Source: Moorella sp. Hama-1 (GTDB lineage Bacteria > Bacillota > DSM-521 > Neomoorellales > Neomoorellaceae). Taken from it: DNA of 64,000 nucleotides. The stretch is taken from NCBI RefSeq assembly GCF_023734095.1, contig NZ_AP024620.1, forward strand, positions 244,501 to 308,500. Reading direction: 5' to 3'. The notes under the pieces were generated by a model. That model was not told the DNA's origin. It made no database searches and saw only the letters and a list, made by a program, of their open reading frames with translations. The position numbers and the translations under genes are program-made. Below are positions 17,787-27,905 of the stretch, piece by piece. The stretch's first letter is position 1, and each line of letters begins with the position of its first letter.

Positions 17787-18734
17787 ATGGCGTTATCCTT
17801 TTCCCTCCAGACCAAGGAAGAACTCGCCCGGGTCAAGGCCCGCCGCCCCTGCTGCCGGGAAGCGGAGCTGGTAGCTTTTTTACGCCTGGGTAACCTGGAA
17901 GCGGGGACGCCGGCCGGGGAAACCATACTCTTCATCACCACCCACCCGGCCCTGGCGCGCAAGTTCTACTCCCTGGCCAGGGAGTTTCTGGCTGCCCCGG
18001 TGCAGGTCAGGAGCAGCCGCCGGCAGGGCAGGAGCCGGCCGGTCCTGAAGGTTATTACCCCGGCCAGCCTGGCCGATATTCAGGCCTGGCTGCAAGCCCG
18101 GGCCCAGGTGCCGGAATATCCATGCTGCCAGGCTGCTTTCCTGCGGGGGGCTTTTCTGGCTACCGGTTCGGTAAATAAACCCTCCGGGACCCATCACCTG
18201 GAGTTTCTCCTGCCGGATGCAGAACGGGCCGGGCAGGTGCAGTCCCTTATGCAGCTGCTGGAATTGGAATCCCGCCTCAGCCGTCGCCAGCGGGGTTATG
18301 TCCTTTACCTGAAGGACAGCGAGCAGATTATCCGCGCTTTGAGTTTGATGGGGGCCCACAGCGCCGTCCTGGCCTACGAGAATACCCTGGTTTATAAGGA
18401 TATGCGCAACCGGGTGAACCGCCTGGTCAACTGTGAGACGGCCAACCTGAGTAAAACCGTGGAGACCGGCCTGCGCCAGGCCGAAAACATCCGTTACCTG
18501 GTGACCACCATGGGCTGGGGGTTCCTTCCCCCTGGCCTGCAGGAGATAGCGGCCCTGCGGTTGCAGCATCCCGAGGCCAGCCTGAAGGAACTGGGGGAGA
18601 TGCTCCATCCCCCGGTGGGGAAGTCAGGGGTTAATCACCGCCTGCGCCGCCTGGAGCTCCTGGTCAGGCAGGTGCGCAACCGGGGGGGGATGGGGCCTGC
18701 GCCGGACGACGACCTTCCCCGTTCACGGCCATAA
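17787..18734 (+). CDS. whiA: DNA-binding protein WhiA
   Basis: 315 residues. The N-terminal two thirds show the LAGLIDADG-like fold of WhiA ([35 protein letters not shown]), and the C-terminus carries the DUF199 helix-turn-helix ([28 protein letters not shown]). WhiA is a sporulation regulator in actinobacteria; in Firmicutes it influences cell division and chromosome organisation. It is the third gene of the conserved rapZ-yvcK-whiA set. The ribosome-binding GGAG comes from the upstream repeat. The acyltransferase gene begins 5 bases after the stop, so the two are probably co-transcribed. Confidence 0.96.
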   Translation: MALSFSLQTKEELARVKARRPCCREAELVAFLRLGNLEAGTPAGETILFITTHPALARKFYSLAREFLAAPVQVRSSRRQGRSRPVLKVITPASLADIQAWLQARAQVPEYPCCQAAFLRGAFLATGSVNKPSGTHHLEFLLPDAERAGQVQSLMQLLELESRLSRRQRGYVLYLKDSEQIIRALSLMGAHSAVLAYENTLVYKDMRNRVNRLVNCETANLSKTVETGLRQAENIRYLVTTMGWGFLPPGLQEIAALRLQHPEASLKELGEMLHPPVGKSGVNHRLRRLELLVRQVRNRGGMGPAPDDDLPRSRP

Positions 18735-18738
18735 CGCC

Positions 18739-19185
18739 ATGGCCGCCTGGCGGCAGGTGGCTCCCCTCTGGCGGGTGGCGTGGAACTTTTGCTGGATTAC
18801 CCTCAGCCGCTACCTGCCCTTTTTATCCCTGAAAGCCTGGCTCCTGCGCCACCTGGTGGGGATGGACGTGGCCCCCACAGCAGCGGTAGGAGTCATGGCC
18901 ATGCCGGATATCCTGCGGCCGGACCTCATCCATATCGGGCCGGAGACCATTATCGGCTATAACGCCACCATCCTCACCCACGAGTTCCTGCCCCGGGCTT
19001 ACCGCCTGGGGCCGGTAGAGATTGGCGCCCGGGTCCTCATTGGTGCCAACGCCACCATTTTGCCCGGCGTGCGTATCGGCGACGATGCGATAATCGGCGC
19101 CGGGGCGGTGGTGACCGGGGATATCCCGGCCGGTGTCCTGGCCGCCGGCGTTCCGGCCCGGGTCAAGGGGCCGGTGTCAGGTTAG
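18739..19185 (+). CDS. Left-handed beta-helix acyltransferase
   Basis: 148 residues. An N-terminal hydrophobic segment ([29 protein letters not shown]) is followed by hexapeptide repeats ([66 protein letters not shown]), the mark of LbH acyltransferases. The ending is typical of acetyltransferases of the maltose/nodulation (NodL/LacA-like) type, but the acceptor is unknown. It follows whiA directly and probably shares its transcript. Confidence 0.85.
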   Translation: MAAWRQVAPLWRVAWNFCWITLSRYLPFLSLKAWLLRHLVGMDVAPTAAVGVMAMPDILRPDLIHIGPETIIGYNATILTHEFLPRAYRLGPVEIGARVLIGANATILPGVRIGDDAIIGAGAVVTGDIPAGVLAAGVPARVKGPVSG

Positions 19186-19199
19186 ACAATTTTGGGTGT

Positions 19200-19330
19200 C
19201 TCCTTCATGGGGGCTGAAGCCTCCGCTAACTATAAAATACTGGAAAAATGCTGGCTGAAGCAAGGGGCGGGCTGGTACAGGCGGAGGGTGACCTGGTCGA
19301 GGCGGTAACATGAAAGAATGTTAGCGGAAA
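19200..19330 (+). repeat. Interspersed repeat, partial module A
   Basis: A shortened module A: CTTCATGGGGGCTGAAGCC, then AAAATGCTGGCTGAAGC, GGTACAGGCGGAGGGTGACC and GGTCGAGGCGGTAAC. It occupies nearly all of the 162-base gap between the acyltransferase and the DUF1405 gene. Module B is missing here, and a GGGGTAA-type site serves the next gene. Confidence 0.65.
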
Positions 19331-19347
19331 AGGGGTAACAAGGGCCA

Positions 19348-20004
19348 ATGGGAATAGTGACCAGTTCCAGGCGGCACGTCTGGCGAGATTTTTATCTATG
19401 GCTGCGCCACCTCCTCTGGGAGAATCCTTACCAGGACTGGTTACTGGCCACCCTGCTGATGATCAACCTGCTGGGCTCTATCTATGGCTACTACTGGTAC
19501 CATGAGCAGCTCCTGGCGACGCCATGGTACTGGTGGCCCTTCACCCCCGACAGCCCCCTGGCGACAACCCTCTTCACCCTGGCCCTCTTTCTGGCCCTGG
19601 GACGCCGGGAAAGCGGCCTGCTACGGCTGGTGGCGGCGATAGCGGTAATGAAATACGGCCTCTGGGCCATGGTGATTATCACCGATTTCTGGCGTGCCGG
19701 GGCGGCGGTGACCCCGGTGGAAGCCGGCCTGTGGCTCTCCCACCTGGGTATGCTGGTGGAAGGCTATCTCTTCCTGCGCCACTGGCCGGTGGTTCCCTGG
19801 CAGCTGGGCGTAATAGCCATGTGGCTGATCATCAACGACTTCGTTGATTACGGTGTGGGGCTGCATCCCTATCTCTTCCTGCCGGGTCAGGAGGACCTGG
19901 CTTTAGTAACGGCGGGTGCCATCAGCCTGGCAGCCATCCTTTATTTGGTTTTGCGAATAAAGTGGCCTTCACGGGCAGGAAAAAGGGGCACCGGAAACGA
20001 ATAG
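19348..20004 (+). CDS. DUF1405 family membrane protein (YpjA-like)
   Basis: 218 residues with about six membrane segments. The N-terminal NPYQDWLLATLLMINLLGSIYGYYWY segment and WYWWPFTPDSPL match the DUF1405/YpjA family of Firmicutes. The function of this family is not established. The C-terminus ends in a short basic tail (KWPSRAGKRG). The ATG at 19348 has a weak purine-rich site. rpoN starts 50 bases downstream on the same strand. Confidence 0.8.
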   Translation: MGIVTSSRRHVWRDFYLWLRHLLWENPYQDWLLATLLMINLLGSIYGYYWYHEQLLATPWYWWPFTPDSPLATTLFTLALFLALGRRESGLLRLVAAIAVMKYGLWAMVIITDFWRAGAAVTPVEAGLWLSHLGMLVEGYLFLRHWPVVPWQLGVIAMWLIINDFVDYGVGLHPYLFLPGQEDLALVTAGAISLAAILYLVLRIKWPSRAGKRGTGNE

Positions 20005-20053
20005 TATATATTAAGGACCGGAGCCCAATCAACTCAGGGAAAGGGGGAGAGCT

Positions 20054-21439
20054 ATGCGCACCGGTATGGGTCTTAACCTGGAACAGACGCAGAGGCTGAT
20101 TATGACGCCGGAACTGCGCCAGGCTATCGTTGTCCTGCAACTCTCCACCCTGGAACTGGCCGAGTATATCCAGCAGGAACTCCAGGATAACCCGGTGTTG
20201 GAAGTGCGGGATGACGGCGAGGTCGCGGCGGGCAGCGAGGTGCCGGAGGATAATGACTCCTTCGACATCGACTGGCAGGAATACTTCCAGGACGGCAGTG
20301 ACCTGGGTTATATCCGTGAACCTCGGGAAGAACGGCAGGAATGGTCCCCGGAAAACTACCTCACCGGCCAGCCCACCCTGCAGGATCATCTGTTGCTCCA
20401 GTTGCAGATTGCCGCCAAAACCCCGGCCCAGCTGACAATCGGTAGTTTCCTAATCGGCAATATGGACGCCAATGGCTATTTAAAAATCGGCCTTAAAGAA
20501 GCTGCCGGCCTGTTAAAGCAACCCCAGGCCGCCGTCTGGCAGGCCCTGGACCTCATCCAGCACTTTGATCCCCCAGGGGTGGGCGCCCGGGACCTGGCGG
20601 AGTGCCTGCTTTTACAACTGCGCCAGCGAGGGGAGGCCCCGGCCGGGACGGAAAAGATCATTCGCAGTTTTTTGCCGGATGTAGCCGAGGGGCGCCTGAC
20701 GCGGATCGCCCGGCGCCTGAACCTGACCCTGCCCGAAGTACAGGCGGCGGTAGATTATATCCGTTCCCTGGACCCCAAACCGGGCCGTGCCTTTGGCGGC
20801 GGCCAGGATAACCGCTATATCGTGCCTGACGTCATTATTGAACGGGTGGGGGACGATTATGTAGTCCTGGTCAATGATCTGGCCATGCCACGGCTGGGGG
20901 TCAACCCCGTCTACCAGGCCCTCATGCGCCAGGAGACCCCCTGCGATCCCCAGACCAGACATTTTATTGAAAGCAAGCTCAATGCCGCCGCCTGGCTGAT
21001 TCGCAGCCTGGAGCAGCGCCGGTTGACGGTGTACCGGGTAGTCAGTTGCCTGGTCAAGGAGCAACGGGAGTTTTTAGACAAAGGCCTGAAATATCTAAAA
21101 CCCCTGACCATGCGCCAGGTAGCCGCTGCCCTGGGGATCCATGAATCCACCGTCAGCCGGGCGACGGCCAACAAATATGTCCAAACCCCCCAGGGCGTCT
21201 TTGAGCTGAAGTTTTTCTTTGCCAGCGGTGTTGAAAGGCAGGGGGGCGCTGCGGCGGCGGAGAGCATCAAAAAGATGATTGTTGAAGCCATCCGCCGGGA
21301 AGACGCCACGGCCCCCCTGACGGACCAGCAGCTGCAGAAAATCCTCCAGCAGCAGGGCATCCGCATCTCCCGGCGGACGGTAGCCAAGTACCGAGACGAA
21401 GAGGGTATCCCGGCGGCCGGAAAAAGAAAACGCTATTAG
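20054..21439 (+). CDS. rpoN: RNA polymerase sigma-54 factor
   Basis: 461 residues, normal length. Region I is glutamine/leucine-rich (LNLEQTQRLIMTPELRQAI, LQLSTLELAEYIQQELQDNP) and contacts activators. An acidic region II follows, then the core-binding and DNA-binding domains (TMRQVAAALGIHESTVSRAT helix-turn-helix). The RpoN box reads SRRTVAKYRDEEGIP at the C-terminus. It should direct transcription from -24/-12 promoters with AAA+ activators; none is encoded in the window. GGGGGAG precedes the ATG. It lies just upstream of the glycolytic genes, the position it also holds in other Clostridia. Confidence 0.97.
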   Translation: MRTGMGLNLEQTQRLIMTPELRQAIVVLQLSTLELAEYIQQELQDNPVLEVRDDGEVAAGSEVPEDNDSFDIDWQEYFQDGSDLGYIREPREERQEWSPENYLTGQPTLQDHLLLQLQIAAKTPAQLTIGSFLIGNMDANGYLKIGLKEAAGLLKQPQAAVWQALDLIQHFDPPGVGARDLAECLLLQLRQRGEAPAGTEKIIRSFLPDVAEGRLTRIARRLNLTLPEVQAAVDYIRSLDPKPGRAFGGGQDNRYIVPDVIIERVGDDYVVLVNDLAMPRLGVNPVYQALMRQETPCDPQTRHFIESKLNAAAWLIRSLEQRRLTVYRVVSCLVKEQREFLDKGLKYLKPLTMRQVAAALGIHESTVSRATANKYVQTPQGVFELKFFFASGVERQGGAAAAESIKKMIVEAIRREDATAPLTDQQLQKILQQQGIRISRRTVAKYRDEEGIPAAGKRKRY

Positions 21440-21471
21440 CAATCAGGCAGGAAGGATTTTGGTGATTTTTG

Positions 21472-21537
21472 TTGAATAGACAGTGTCTGAAGGTACAATC
21501 ATGGTAGATGGGAGACCGGGTACCTGCTACCGGTCTT
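21472..21537 (+). promoter_or_regulatory. gap promoter with inverted repeats
   Basis: TTGAAT at 21472-21477, a 16-base spacer, and TACAAT at 21494-21499. The spacer begins with AGACAGTGTCT (21478-21488), a 5-bp inverted repeat. Downstream, GACCGG and CCGGTC near 21512-21536 form a hairpin with an imperfect extension. A second TATAAT lies at 21560-21565 without a clear -35. The repeats are possible operators for a glycolytic regulator; cggR itself is not present beside gap. Confidence 0.5.
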
Positions 21538-21672
21538 CATAAAACAGGTTGGCTTGAGATATAATAGCAGCAGGTGCGGAGTCTGGGCAGTAGAGCGGGG
21601 CCACAGGTCAAGAACCCCCTGCCGGGATCAGGGCGTTTAAATATGGCCGGGGTTATAATCCGCCAGGGTTAA

Positions 21673-22716
<1,044 letters not shown>

Positions 22717-22723
22717 AAGGGGC

Positions 22724-22750
22724 GGTCGCCGCGAGGCGACCGTTTCGTAT
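22724..22750 (+). terminator. Terminator after gap
   Basis: GGTCGCC at 22724-22730, loop GCGA, GGCGACC at 22735-22741, then a short GTTTCGT run. The stem is strong but the T-run is weak. It would separate gap from the downstream insertion. Confidence 0.6.
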
Positions 22751-22794
22751 GCGGGGGGAATCAGGGTAGCATAATAGGGGGATGGGTAGCATAA

Positions 22795-23043
22795 TTTCTG
22801 CCCCACCCCAAAGTTTAGGCTGGGTAGGGGTTGGCGCGTACAGGCGGAAGGCGACTTGGTTCGAGACGTAAGCAAACCCAGTTTTTGGTAGAAGCCCAAT
22901 TTCGCAGGAGCCCCTCATGGGGGTAAACTCCACCAGCGAACGGGAGAAATGAGAGGCAAGGCTTTAATCTGAAACTGGCGCAGCCAGTTTCTACAAGAAT
23001 CCCACCTCTCACCTCCCACATCTCATATCTCATTTCGCAGGAG
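22795..23043 (+). repeat. Interspersed repeat (partial module A plus module B) before tnpA
   Basis: Partial module A at 22795-22880 (GCGTACAGGCGGAAGGCGAC, then TTCGAGACGTAAGCAAACCC) followed by full module B at 22881-23043 (AGAAGCCCAATTTCGCAGGA, GAAATGAGAGGCAAGG, ACTGGCGCAGCCAGTTTC, CTCCCACATCTCATATCTC, ending GCAGGAG). The final GGAGG is followed by an ATG at once, but no gene continues there. The gene once served by this repeat may have been displaced by the IS insertion. Confidence 0.75.
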
Positions 23044-23075
23044 GTATGAAGCAGCTACCAACAGGTCAATAAATA

Positions 23076-23104
23076 TTGACAAAGCAAAACAAAACAGTTA
23101 CCAT
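23076..23104 (+). promoter_or_regulatory. tnpA promoter, probably leaderless
   Basis: TTGACA at 23076-23081, a 17-base spacer, and TACCAT at 23099-23104. The tnpA ATG is at 23111, about where transcription should start, so the mRNA would have little or no leader. No Shine-Dalgarno lies before the ATG. Confidence 0.6.
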
Positions 23105-23110
23105 GACCAC

Positions 23111-23772
23111 ATGGAAAGATTAACCATCAGCAAAGCAGCAAAAAAGTTGGGCGTTCACCCGAACAGCCTGCGCAACTGGGAAAAGGAATGGCTTATCAAG
23201 CCCGTCCGTTTACCTGATGGCCAGCGCCGGTATTCCATGGACGAATTGAACCGCCTTTTGTCCTCCGGTAACTTATCCGGCGAACCGGAAGCGGTTGTGC
23301 TGTACGCCCGGGTATCCACTAAAAAGCAAGCCGACGCGGGCAATCTGGAGCGGCAGATGGAACGGCTGCGGCAATATGCCCGGGGAAACGGATTTACCAT
23401 AAGGCGGAACTCATGGACGTAGCCAGCGGTTTGAACCGGAAACGCCGAGGATTAACAAATGTGCTCAAGCTGGCCGAACAAGGGGAGTACAAGAAACTGC
23501 TTATCGCATATCCCGACCGGCTGTCCCGTTGCGGTTATGCGTACCTTGAGCGACACTTGAAATACTGCGGCGTAGAAATAATCGCCATCGCGGAAAAAGA
23601 GCCGGAGGAAGCGCAGGCGGAACTGGTGCGGGACCTGCTGTCCATCGTGACCTCCTTTTCGGTCCAGCTGTACGGCGCCAGAGGCGGCAGGAAAGTTAGG
23701 CAAGGATTTCGGGAACTGATCGCGGGAGTGAAACCGGATGCAGAAACCGAAAAAGAAGAAACCGACTATTAA
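23111..23772 (+). pseudogene. tnpA: IS607-type serine recombinase TnpA, frameshifted
   Basis: Two overlapping frames together make one IS607 transposase of about 220 residues. The first (23111-23422) has the MerR-like helix-turn-helix (ISKAAKKLGVHPNSLRNWEKE) and the catalytic serine in LYARVSTKKQ. The second (from 23413) has the rest of the resolvase domain (LLIAYPDRLSRCGYAYLERHL, LSIVTSFSVQLYG). The frame changes near 23400, where ACCATAAGGCGG would read through if one more A were present. This looks like loss of one A in a short A run: an inactive gene, a sequencing error, or slippage. It overlaps tnpB by 35 bases. Confidence 0.85.
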
Positions 23773-25444
23773 CCCGAGCGAAGGCAACAAATATACCATC
23801 TGTGGCGAGTGGTTTCCGGCAATCTACCCGGCCCGGCGCAACGACAAGTGGGCGCAGGGAACCGAAGACCCCTTGACCACGGAAAGGCGCCTTTACTGTG
23901 CCTGCACCCGTTGGGCTTTCAACCGGCTGCTGGAAGGCTATTCGCGGGAAGCACTGAAAAAGCAGGGTCAGGAAATATTCGGTATAAACTCCCGCTACTG
24001 CGATGATGCCATCTTAAAGGCCCAAGAAATCATCGGCTCCCAAAAGGAATTGCTTACCCGCGAGATTGACGAGACCCAAACCAAACTGGGTCGGGCGCAA
24101 AAGAAACTCCAGCAGGCTGAAAAAGACCTAGCCCGAGCAATTAAAGCCAACGACGCATTTAAAAGCGAAAAAGCCAAACGCACCGTCCAGGGTCGTAAAA
24201 CCAGGGTCAAAAAGCTGGCCGCTAAACTGGCGGATCTACAAACCCACCAGAATAACGGCACCATACCCAGGGTAGTCTTTGGCGGCCGGGCCTTGTGGCG
24301 GCGGGTCTGCCAAGGCAAAGCCACCCGGGAAGAGTGGCGTAACGCTAGACAGAACCGGCTCTACGCCCGGGGAGACGAAACCAAAGGCGGCAACCCGAAT
24401 ATGAAGCTAAGTTACCAGAATGGCGGCTTCACCCTGGCGGTAACCATCTCCCACTTGTCGGAACAGATAGGTACCGATAGCAAAGGGCGACCAATTATGA
24501 CCAAAGCGCCCCGGGTAGAAGGTAAATTGTGGCTGCCGGCAAAGCACCGGCTTAAAGTGTGGGAATTGCTTCTTACCGGAGCACCATACACCGTGGAGCT
24601 AATCAGAGACAATGACGGTCGTTACCGGGCCCACATTACCTTTACCATTGCCGCACCAGCAACAGTGACCAATCCCAACCGGGGCTACCTGGGAATAGAC
24701 ACCAACCCGGACGGCGTAGCGTTAGCCAACGTAGGTTACACCGGCCAGCCGGAACCCTGGCCGGAAGGCTTCAGCGTACCCTACCCGAAAGCACTGCGCA
24801 AATATGACGGGGAATTGCAGGTAACCATACACCCGAACGGTTTTCTTTACATCAAGATACCCGAACTGGCCTACAGCCGGGGATACCGGCGCACCTACCT
24901 GATCGGCGTGCTGGCCCAGGTAGTGGTAAGCATAGCCAGAGCCCTGGGTAAACCCCTGGCGGTGGAAAAACTGGACTTCGGTAAAGACCGGCTGGACACG
25001 AACAAAAGATTCAACCGCCTAGCGGCCAACTTTCCCTTCCAAAAGATAATCGCAGCCGTCATGCGCAAAGCATTCAAAGAAGGCGTGGAAGTAAGACCGG
25101 TTTGGCCGGCGCACACCTCCACCATCGGTTACTGGAAGTACAGGCAGCGGTACGGGATAACTATCCACCATGCCGCAGCCTTAGTCATCGCCCGCCGGGC
25201 GATAGGTTTCAAGGAGAAGATCACCAAAGAGTTAAAGAGACAAGTCCAAGCCATTAAAGAAAAGCTGATCCCAAAGGCAAATTCCTTACCTGGGGAAGGA
25301 AAAGGGATGACCCGAAAGGTAAAGCGGCCCTTCAAGCAGCTAGACGCAAAGATACCCGTTCACAACGGGTTGACCCGTTTCAAACAGGAATCGTTTTATT
25401 CCGCCTGGCACGACTTGAAGCAGCTCGCTCTATCAAGTAGGTGA
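23738..25444 (+). CDS. tnpB: TnpB-like RNA-guided nuclease family protein, atypical long form
   Basis: 568 residues, longer than standard TnpB (about 400). A coiled-coil-like insertion sits near residues 100-170 (KELLTREIDETQTKLGRAQ, KKLQQAEKDLARAIKAND). RuvC motif I is LGIDTNPDG with Asp321; motif II is AVEKLDFGKD with Glu410. The expected CxxC zinc pairs are absent; where TnpB has TSQxCxxCG this protein has HTSTIGYWKY. The usual third RuvC aspartate (DxNAAxNI) aligns with HHAAALVIARR, His477-His478. TnpB proteins are guided nucleases that keep IS200/605/607 elements in place. GGGAG precedes the ATG, which overlaps tnpA. Loss of the third acid suggests altered or lost cleavage; this is inference. 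Confidence 0.8.
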   Translation: MQKPKKKKPTINPSEGNKYTICGEWFPAIYPARRNDKWAQGTEDPLTTERRLYCACTRWAFNRLLEGYSREALKKQGQEIFGINSRYCDDAILKAQEIIGSQKELLTREIDETQTKLGRAQKKLQQAEKDLARAIKANDAFKSEKAKRTVQGRKTRVKKLAAKLADLQTHQNNGTIPRVVFGGRALWRRVCQGKATREEWRNARQNRLYARGDETKGGNPNMKLSYQNGGFTLAVTISHLSEQIGTDSKGRPIMTKAPRVEGKLWLPAKHRLKVWELLLTGAPYTVELIRDNDGRYRAHITFTIAAPATVTNPNRGYLGIDTNPDGVALANVGYTGQPEPWPEGFSVPYPKALRKYDGELQVTIHPNGFLYIKIPELAYSRGYRRTYLIGVLAQVVVSIARALGKPLAVEKLDFGKDRLDTNKRFNRLAANFPFQKIIAAVMRKAFKEGVEVRPVWPAHTSTIGYWKYRQRYGITIHHAAALVIARRAIGFKEKITKELKRQVQAIKEKLIPKANSLPGEGKGMTRKVKRPFKQLDAKIPVHNGLTRFKQESFYSAWHDLKQLALSSR

Positions 25445-25640
25445 CCCCGTTAGCCGGTATCGGACAAACCGGTAGGCCGTATCTAACAGATCGCGGGAGG
25501 CAGAAGCCGAAAGGCTTTCCCTTGACGGTCAACGCAGGACGGAAATCCCTCGGGGTTTCCCAAATGGCCACGTCCTGCGCCCGTAAAGTGCAGTTCTCCC
25601 GTCCGGGTGGGACTCCCGGGGCCGAGGCCCCCCTGTCGTA
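25441..25640 (+). ncRNA. Candidate omega/reRNA scaffold at right end of IS607 element
   Basis: The stretch right after tnpB is rich in nested stems. AAGCC-GAAA-GGCTT at 25504-25517 is capped by a GNRA loop and flanked by GGGA/TCCC. CGCAGGAC at 25533-25540 pairs with GTCCTGCG at 25572-25579, enclosing an 8-bp stem GGAAATCC/GGGTTTCC (25541-25548 and 25553-25560) with a CTCG loop. GCCGGT/ACCGGT near 25452-25472 may pair. TnpB guide RNAs derive from exactly this position, with the guide running past the element end. No protein is supported here. The 3' boundary is uncertain. Confidence 0.55.
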
Positions 25641-25710
25641 TGCCCGCTTCCAGGAGCAGGCAAAACAAATCCGAAAGGAGCGAAATCCTGGTCATGGGGG
25701 TGGCCGGCTA

Positions 25711-25750
25711 CACAAAATCTAATGCTTGTTAGATATTGTGAGCTTTTTTG
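25711..25750 (+). terminator. Hairpin terminator before pgk
   Basis: CACAAAATCTAA (25711-25722) and TTAGATATTGTG (25729-25740) form a 12-bp stem with one mismatch and a six-base loop, followed by AGCTTTTTTG. It would end transcripts coming from the IS element about 18 bases before the pgk ATG. It could also act as an attenuator for pgk. Confidence 0.65.
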
Positions 25751-25767
25751 AACCAGGTGTATGATAG

Positions 25768-26949
25768 ATGGCCAAATTAACTATCAAGGACCTGGACCTG
25801 CAAGATAAAAGGGTCCTGGTGCGGGTGGACTTCAATGTCCCCCTGGAAGACGGCCGGGTAACCGATAATACCCGGATCCGGGCCGCCCTGCCCACCATCG
25901 AGTACCTGCTGGACCACGGCGCCCGGGTGATTCTCATGTCCCACCTGGGCCGGCCCAAGGGTAAGGTTAAGGAAGAGCTGCGCCTGAACCCGGTAGCCAG
26001 GGAACTGGAGGGACTCCTCCGCCGGCCGGTACATAAGGTCAACGACTGTATTGGTCCCGAGGTGGAGGCCGCCGCGGCCGCCCTGCAGCCAGGAGAGGTC
26101 CTGCTCCTGGAAAACCTACGTTTCCATCCTGAAGAAGAAAAGAACGACCCCGGCTTTGCCCGCCAGCTGGCCGGACTGGCCGATATCTATGTTAACGACG
26201 CCTTCGGTGCCGCCCACCGGGCCCACGCCTCTACCGAGGGTGTGGCCTACTACCTGCCGGCGGCGGCCGGCTTCCTGCTGCAGAAGGAGATCGAAACCCT
26301 GGGCCGGGCCCTGGCCGACCCGGAGCGGCCCTTTGTGGCCATTATCGGTGGGGCCAAGGTGTCCGATAAGATCAGCGTTATCCGCAACCTCCTTGGCAAA
26401 GTAGACACCCTGATTATCGGCGGCGGCATGGCCAATACCTTTTTGAAGGCCCAGGGTCATGTCATGGGTAAATCCCTGGTGGAAGAGGACCAGGTGCCCC
26501 TGGCTCAAGAATTGATCGAGCTGGCTGCCCAAAAGGGTGTTAAGCTGCTCCTGCCCCGGGATCTGGTGGTGGCCCGGGAGTTTAAGGCTGACGCCCCGCA
26601 CCAGGTCGTAGCCGTTAACGCCGTACCCAACGACTGGATGGCCCTGGATATAGGCCCCGAGACGGCCCGGGCCTATGCCGGCGCCCTGTCAGGAGCCCGG
26701 ACCGTCGTCTGGAACGGCCCTATGGGTGTCTTTGAGATGGAGGCCTTTGCCCACGGCACCGAGGTCGTGGCCCGGGCGGTGGCTGCCGTTGACGGCATGA
26801 CCATCGTCGGTGGCGGGGATTCGGTGGCTGCTGTGGAAAAGATGGGCGTGGCGGGAAAAATCAAACACATCTCCACCGGCGGCGGCGCCTCCCTGGAGTT
26901 CCTGGAAGGTAAAGCCCTGCCAGGGGTAGTCGCCCTGGCGGAAAAGTAA
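25768..26949 (+). CDS. pgk: Phosphoglycerate kinase
   Basis: 393 residues, normal length. Conserved motifs: [19 protein letters not shown], the ENLRFHPEE segment, [17 protein letters not shown], and [13 protein letters not shown] at the nucleotide site. It transfers phosphate from 1,3-bisphosphoglycerate to ADP. The ATG at 25768 has only a weak site (CCAGGTG). In most Firmicutes pgk directly follows gap; here an IS607 element separates them, so pgk, tpiA, gpmI and eno need their own promoter, which I do not find clearly. Confidence 0.98.
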   Translation: MAKLTIKDLDLQDKRVLVRVDFNVPLEDGRVTDNTRIRAALPTIEYLLDHGARVILMSHLGRPKGKVKEELRLNPVARELEGLLRRPVHKVNDCIGPEVEAAAAALQPGEVLLLENLRFHPEEEKNDPGFARQLAGLADIYVNDAFGAAHRAHASTEGVAYYLPAAAGFLLQKEIETLGRALADPERPFVAIIGGAKVSDKISVIRNLLGKVDTLIIGGGMANTFLKAQGHVMGKSLVEEDQVPLAQELIELAAQKGVKLLLPRDLVVAREFKADAPHQVVAVNAVPNDWMALDIGPETARAYAGALSGARTVVWNGPMGVFEMEAFAHGTEVVARAVAAVDGMTIVGGGDSVAAVEKMGVAGKIKHISTGGGASLEFLEGKALPGVVALAEK

Positions 26950-27028
26950 TTGCCGCCCGGCTACTTAACTCTAAATACTGCCTGCCCCCCGGGGAAACCG
27001 GGGTAACTCGGGCAAGGGAGGATTTAAA

Positions 27029-27781
27029 TTGCGGCGACCGATTATTGCCGGCAACTGGAAGATGCATAATACTACAGAAGAGGCCAGGGATCTGGTGACC
27101 TTGCTGCGGCCCCTGGTGGGCAAAACCGGGGCCGAGGTGGTAGTCTGCCCGCCCTTTACGGCCATAGCGGCCACAGTCAATGCTGCCGCCGGTTCCAACA
27201 TTGCGGTAGGAGCCCAGAATCTCTTCTGGGAGGATAAAGGAGCCTACACCGGGGAAATCTCCGGGCCCATGCTCCGGGACCTGGGCTGCCGTTATGTAAT
27301 CATCGGCCATTCTGAACGGCGCCAGTATTTCGCCGAGACTGATGCTACAGTTAACAAGAAGCTCATGGCCGCGTATCGCCATGAGCTGATTCCCATCGTC
27401 TGCGTCGGCGAGACCCTGGAGCAGCGGGAGGCCGGGGAGACCCTGGCGGTTATTGGCCGCCAGGTCCGGGAAGGGTTAAAAGGCCTGGAATCCGGCCAGG
27501 CCCGGGAGCTGGTGGTGGCCTATGAACCTGTCTGGGCCATTGGTACCGGCAGGACGGCCACAGCCGCCGACGCCCAGGAGGTTATCGCCTTTATCCGCCG
27601 GACCCTGGCCGAGATGTACGGTGAGGTGGCCCGGGAGATCCGCATCCAGTACGGCGGTAGCGTCAAGCCAGGCAATATCGTCGAGCTCATGGCGCAACCG
27701 GATATTGATGGCGCCCTGGTGGGCGGGGCCAGCCTGGATGCCGTTTCCTTCGCGGCCATTGTCAACTACGACGAAAAATAG
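27029..27781 (+). CDS. tpiA: Triosephosphate isomerase
   Basis: 250 residues from a TTG at 27029 with GGGAGG ten bases upstream. Active-site features: AGNWKMH (Lys), GHSERRQYF (His), YEPVWAIGTGRTA (Glu) and phosphate-binding YGGSVKPGN. It interconverts dihydroxyacetone phosphate and glyceraldehyde 3-phosphate. It lies 79 bases after pgk and 124 before gpmI in the same direction, consistent with one operon. Confidence 0.98.
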   Translation: MRRPIIAGNWKMHNTTEEARDLVTLLRPLVGKTGAEVVVCPPFTAIAATVNAAAGSNIAVGAQNLFWEDKGAYTGEISGPMLRDLGCRYVIIGHSERRQYFAETDATVNKKLMAAYRHELIPIVCVGETLEQREAGETLAVIGRQVREGLKGLESGQARELVVAYEPVWAIGTGRTATAADAQEVIAFIRRTLAEMYGEVAREIRIQYGGSVKPGNIVELMAQPDIDGALVGGASLDAVSFAAIVNYDEK

Positions 27782-27905
27782 GGGAACAGCACCACCTGGC
27801 CAGCCCCTTCTGGGTCTGGTTGCCTATTAGCAGCATGCTGTTGGTGGGGTGGTGGGTCGTGCGTGCGGCCGTCCCTGATAAAAATCGGGAACAGGAGAAT
27901 TTAGT

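Noticed and set aside
22724-22741. Hairpin after gap read as a regulatory operator
   Set aside because: Its position right after the stop codon and GC-rich stem fit a simple terminator better.
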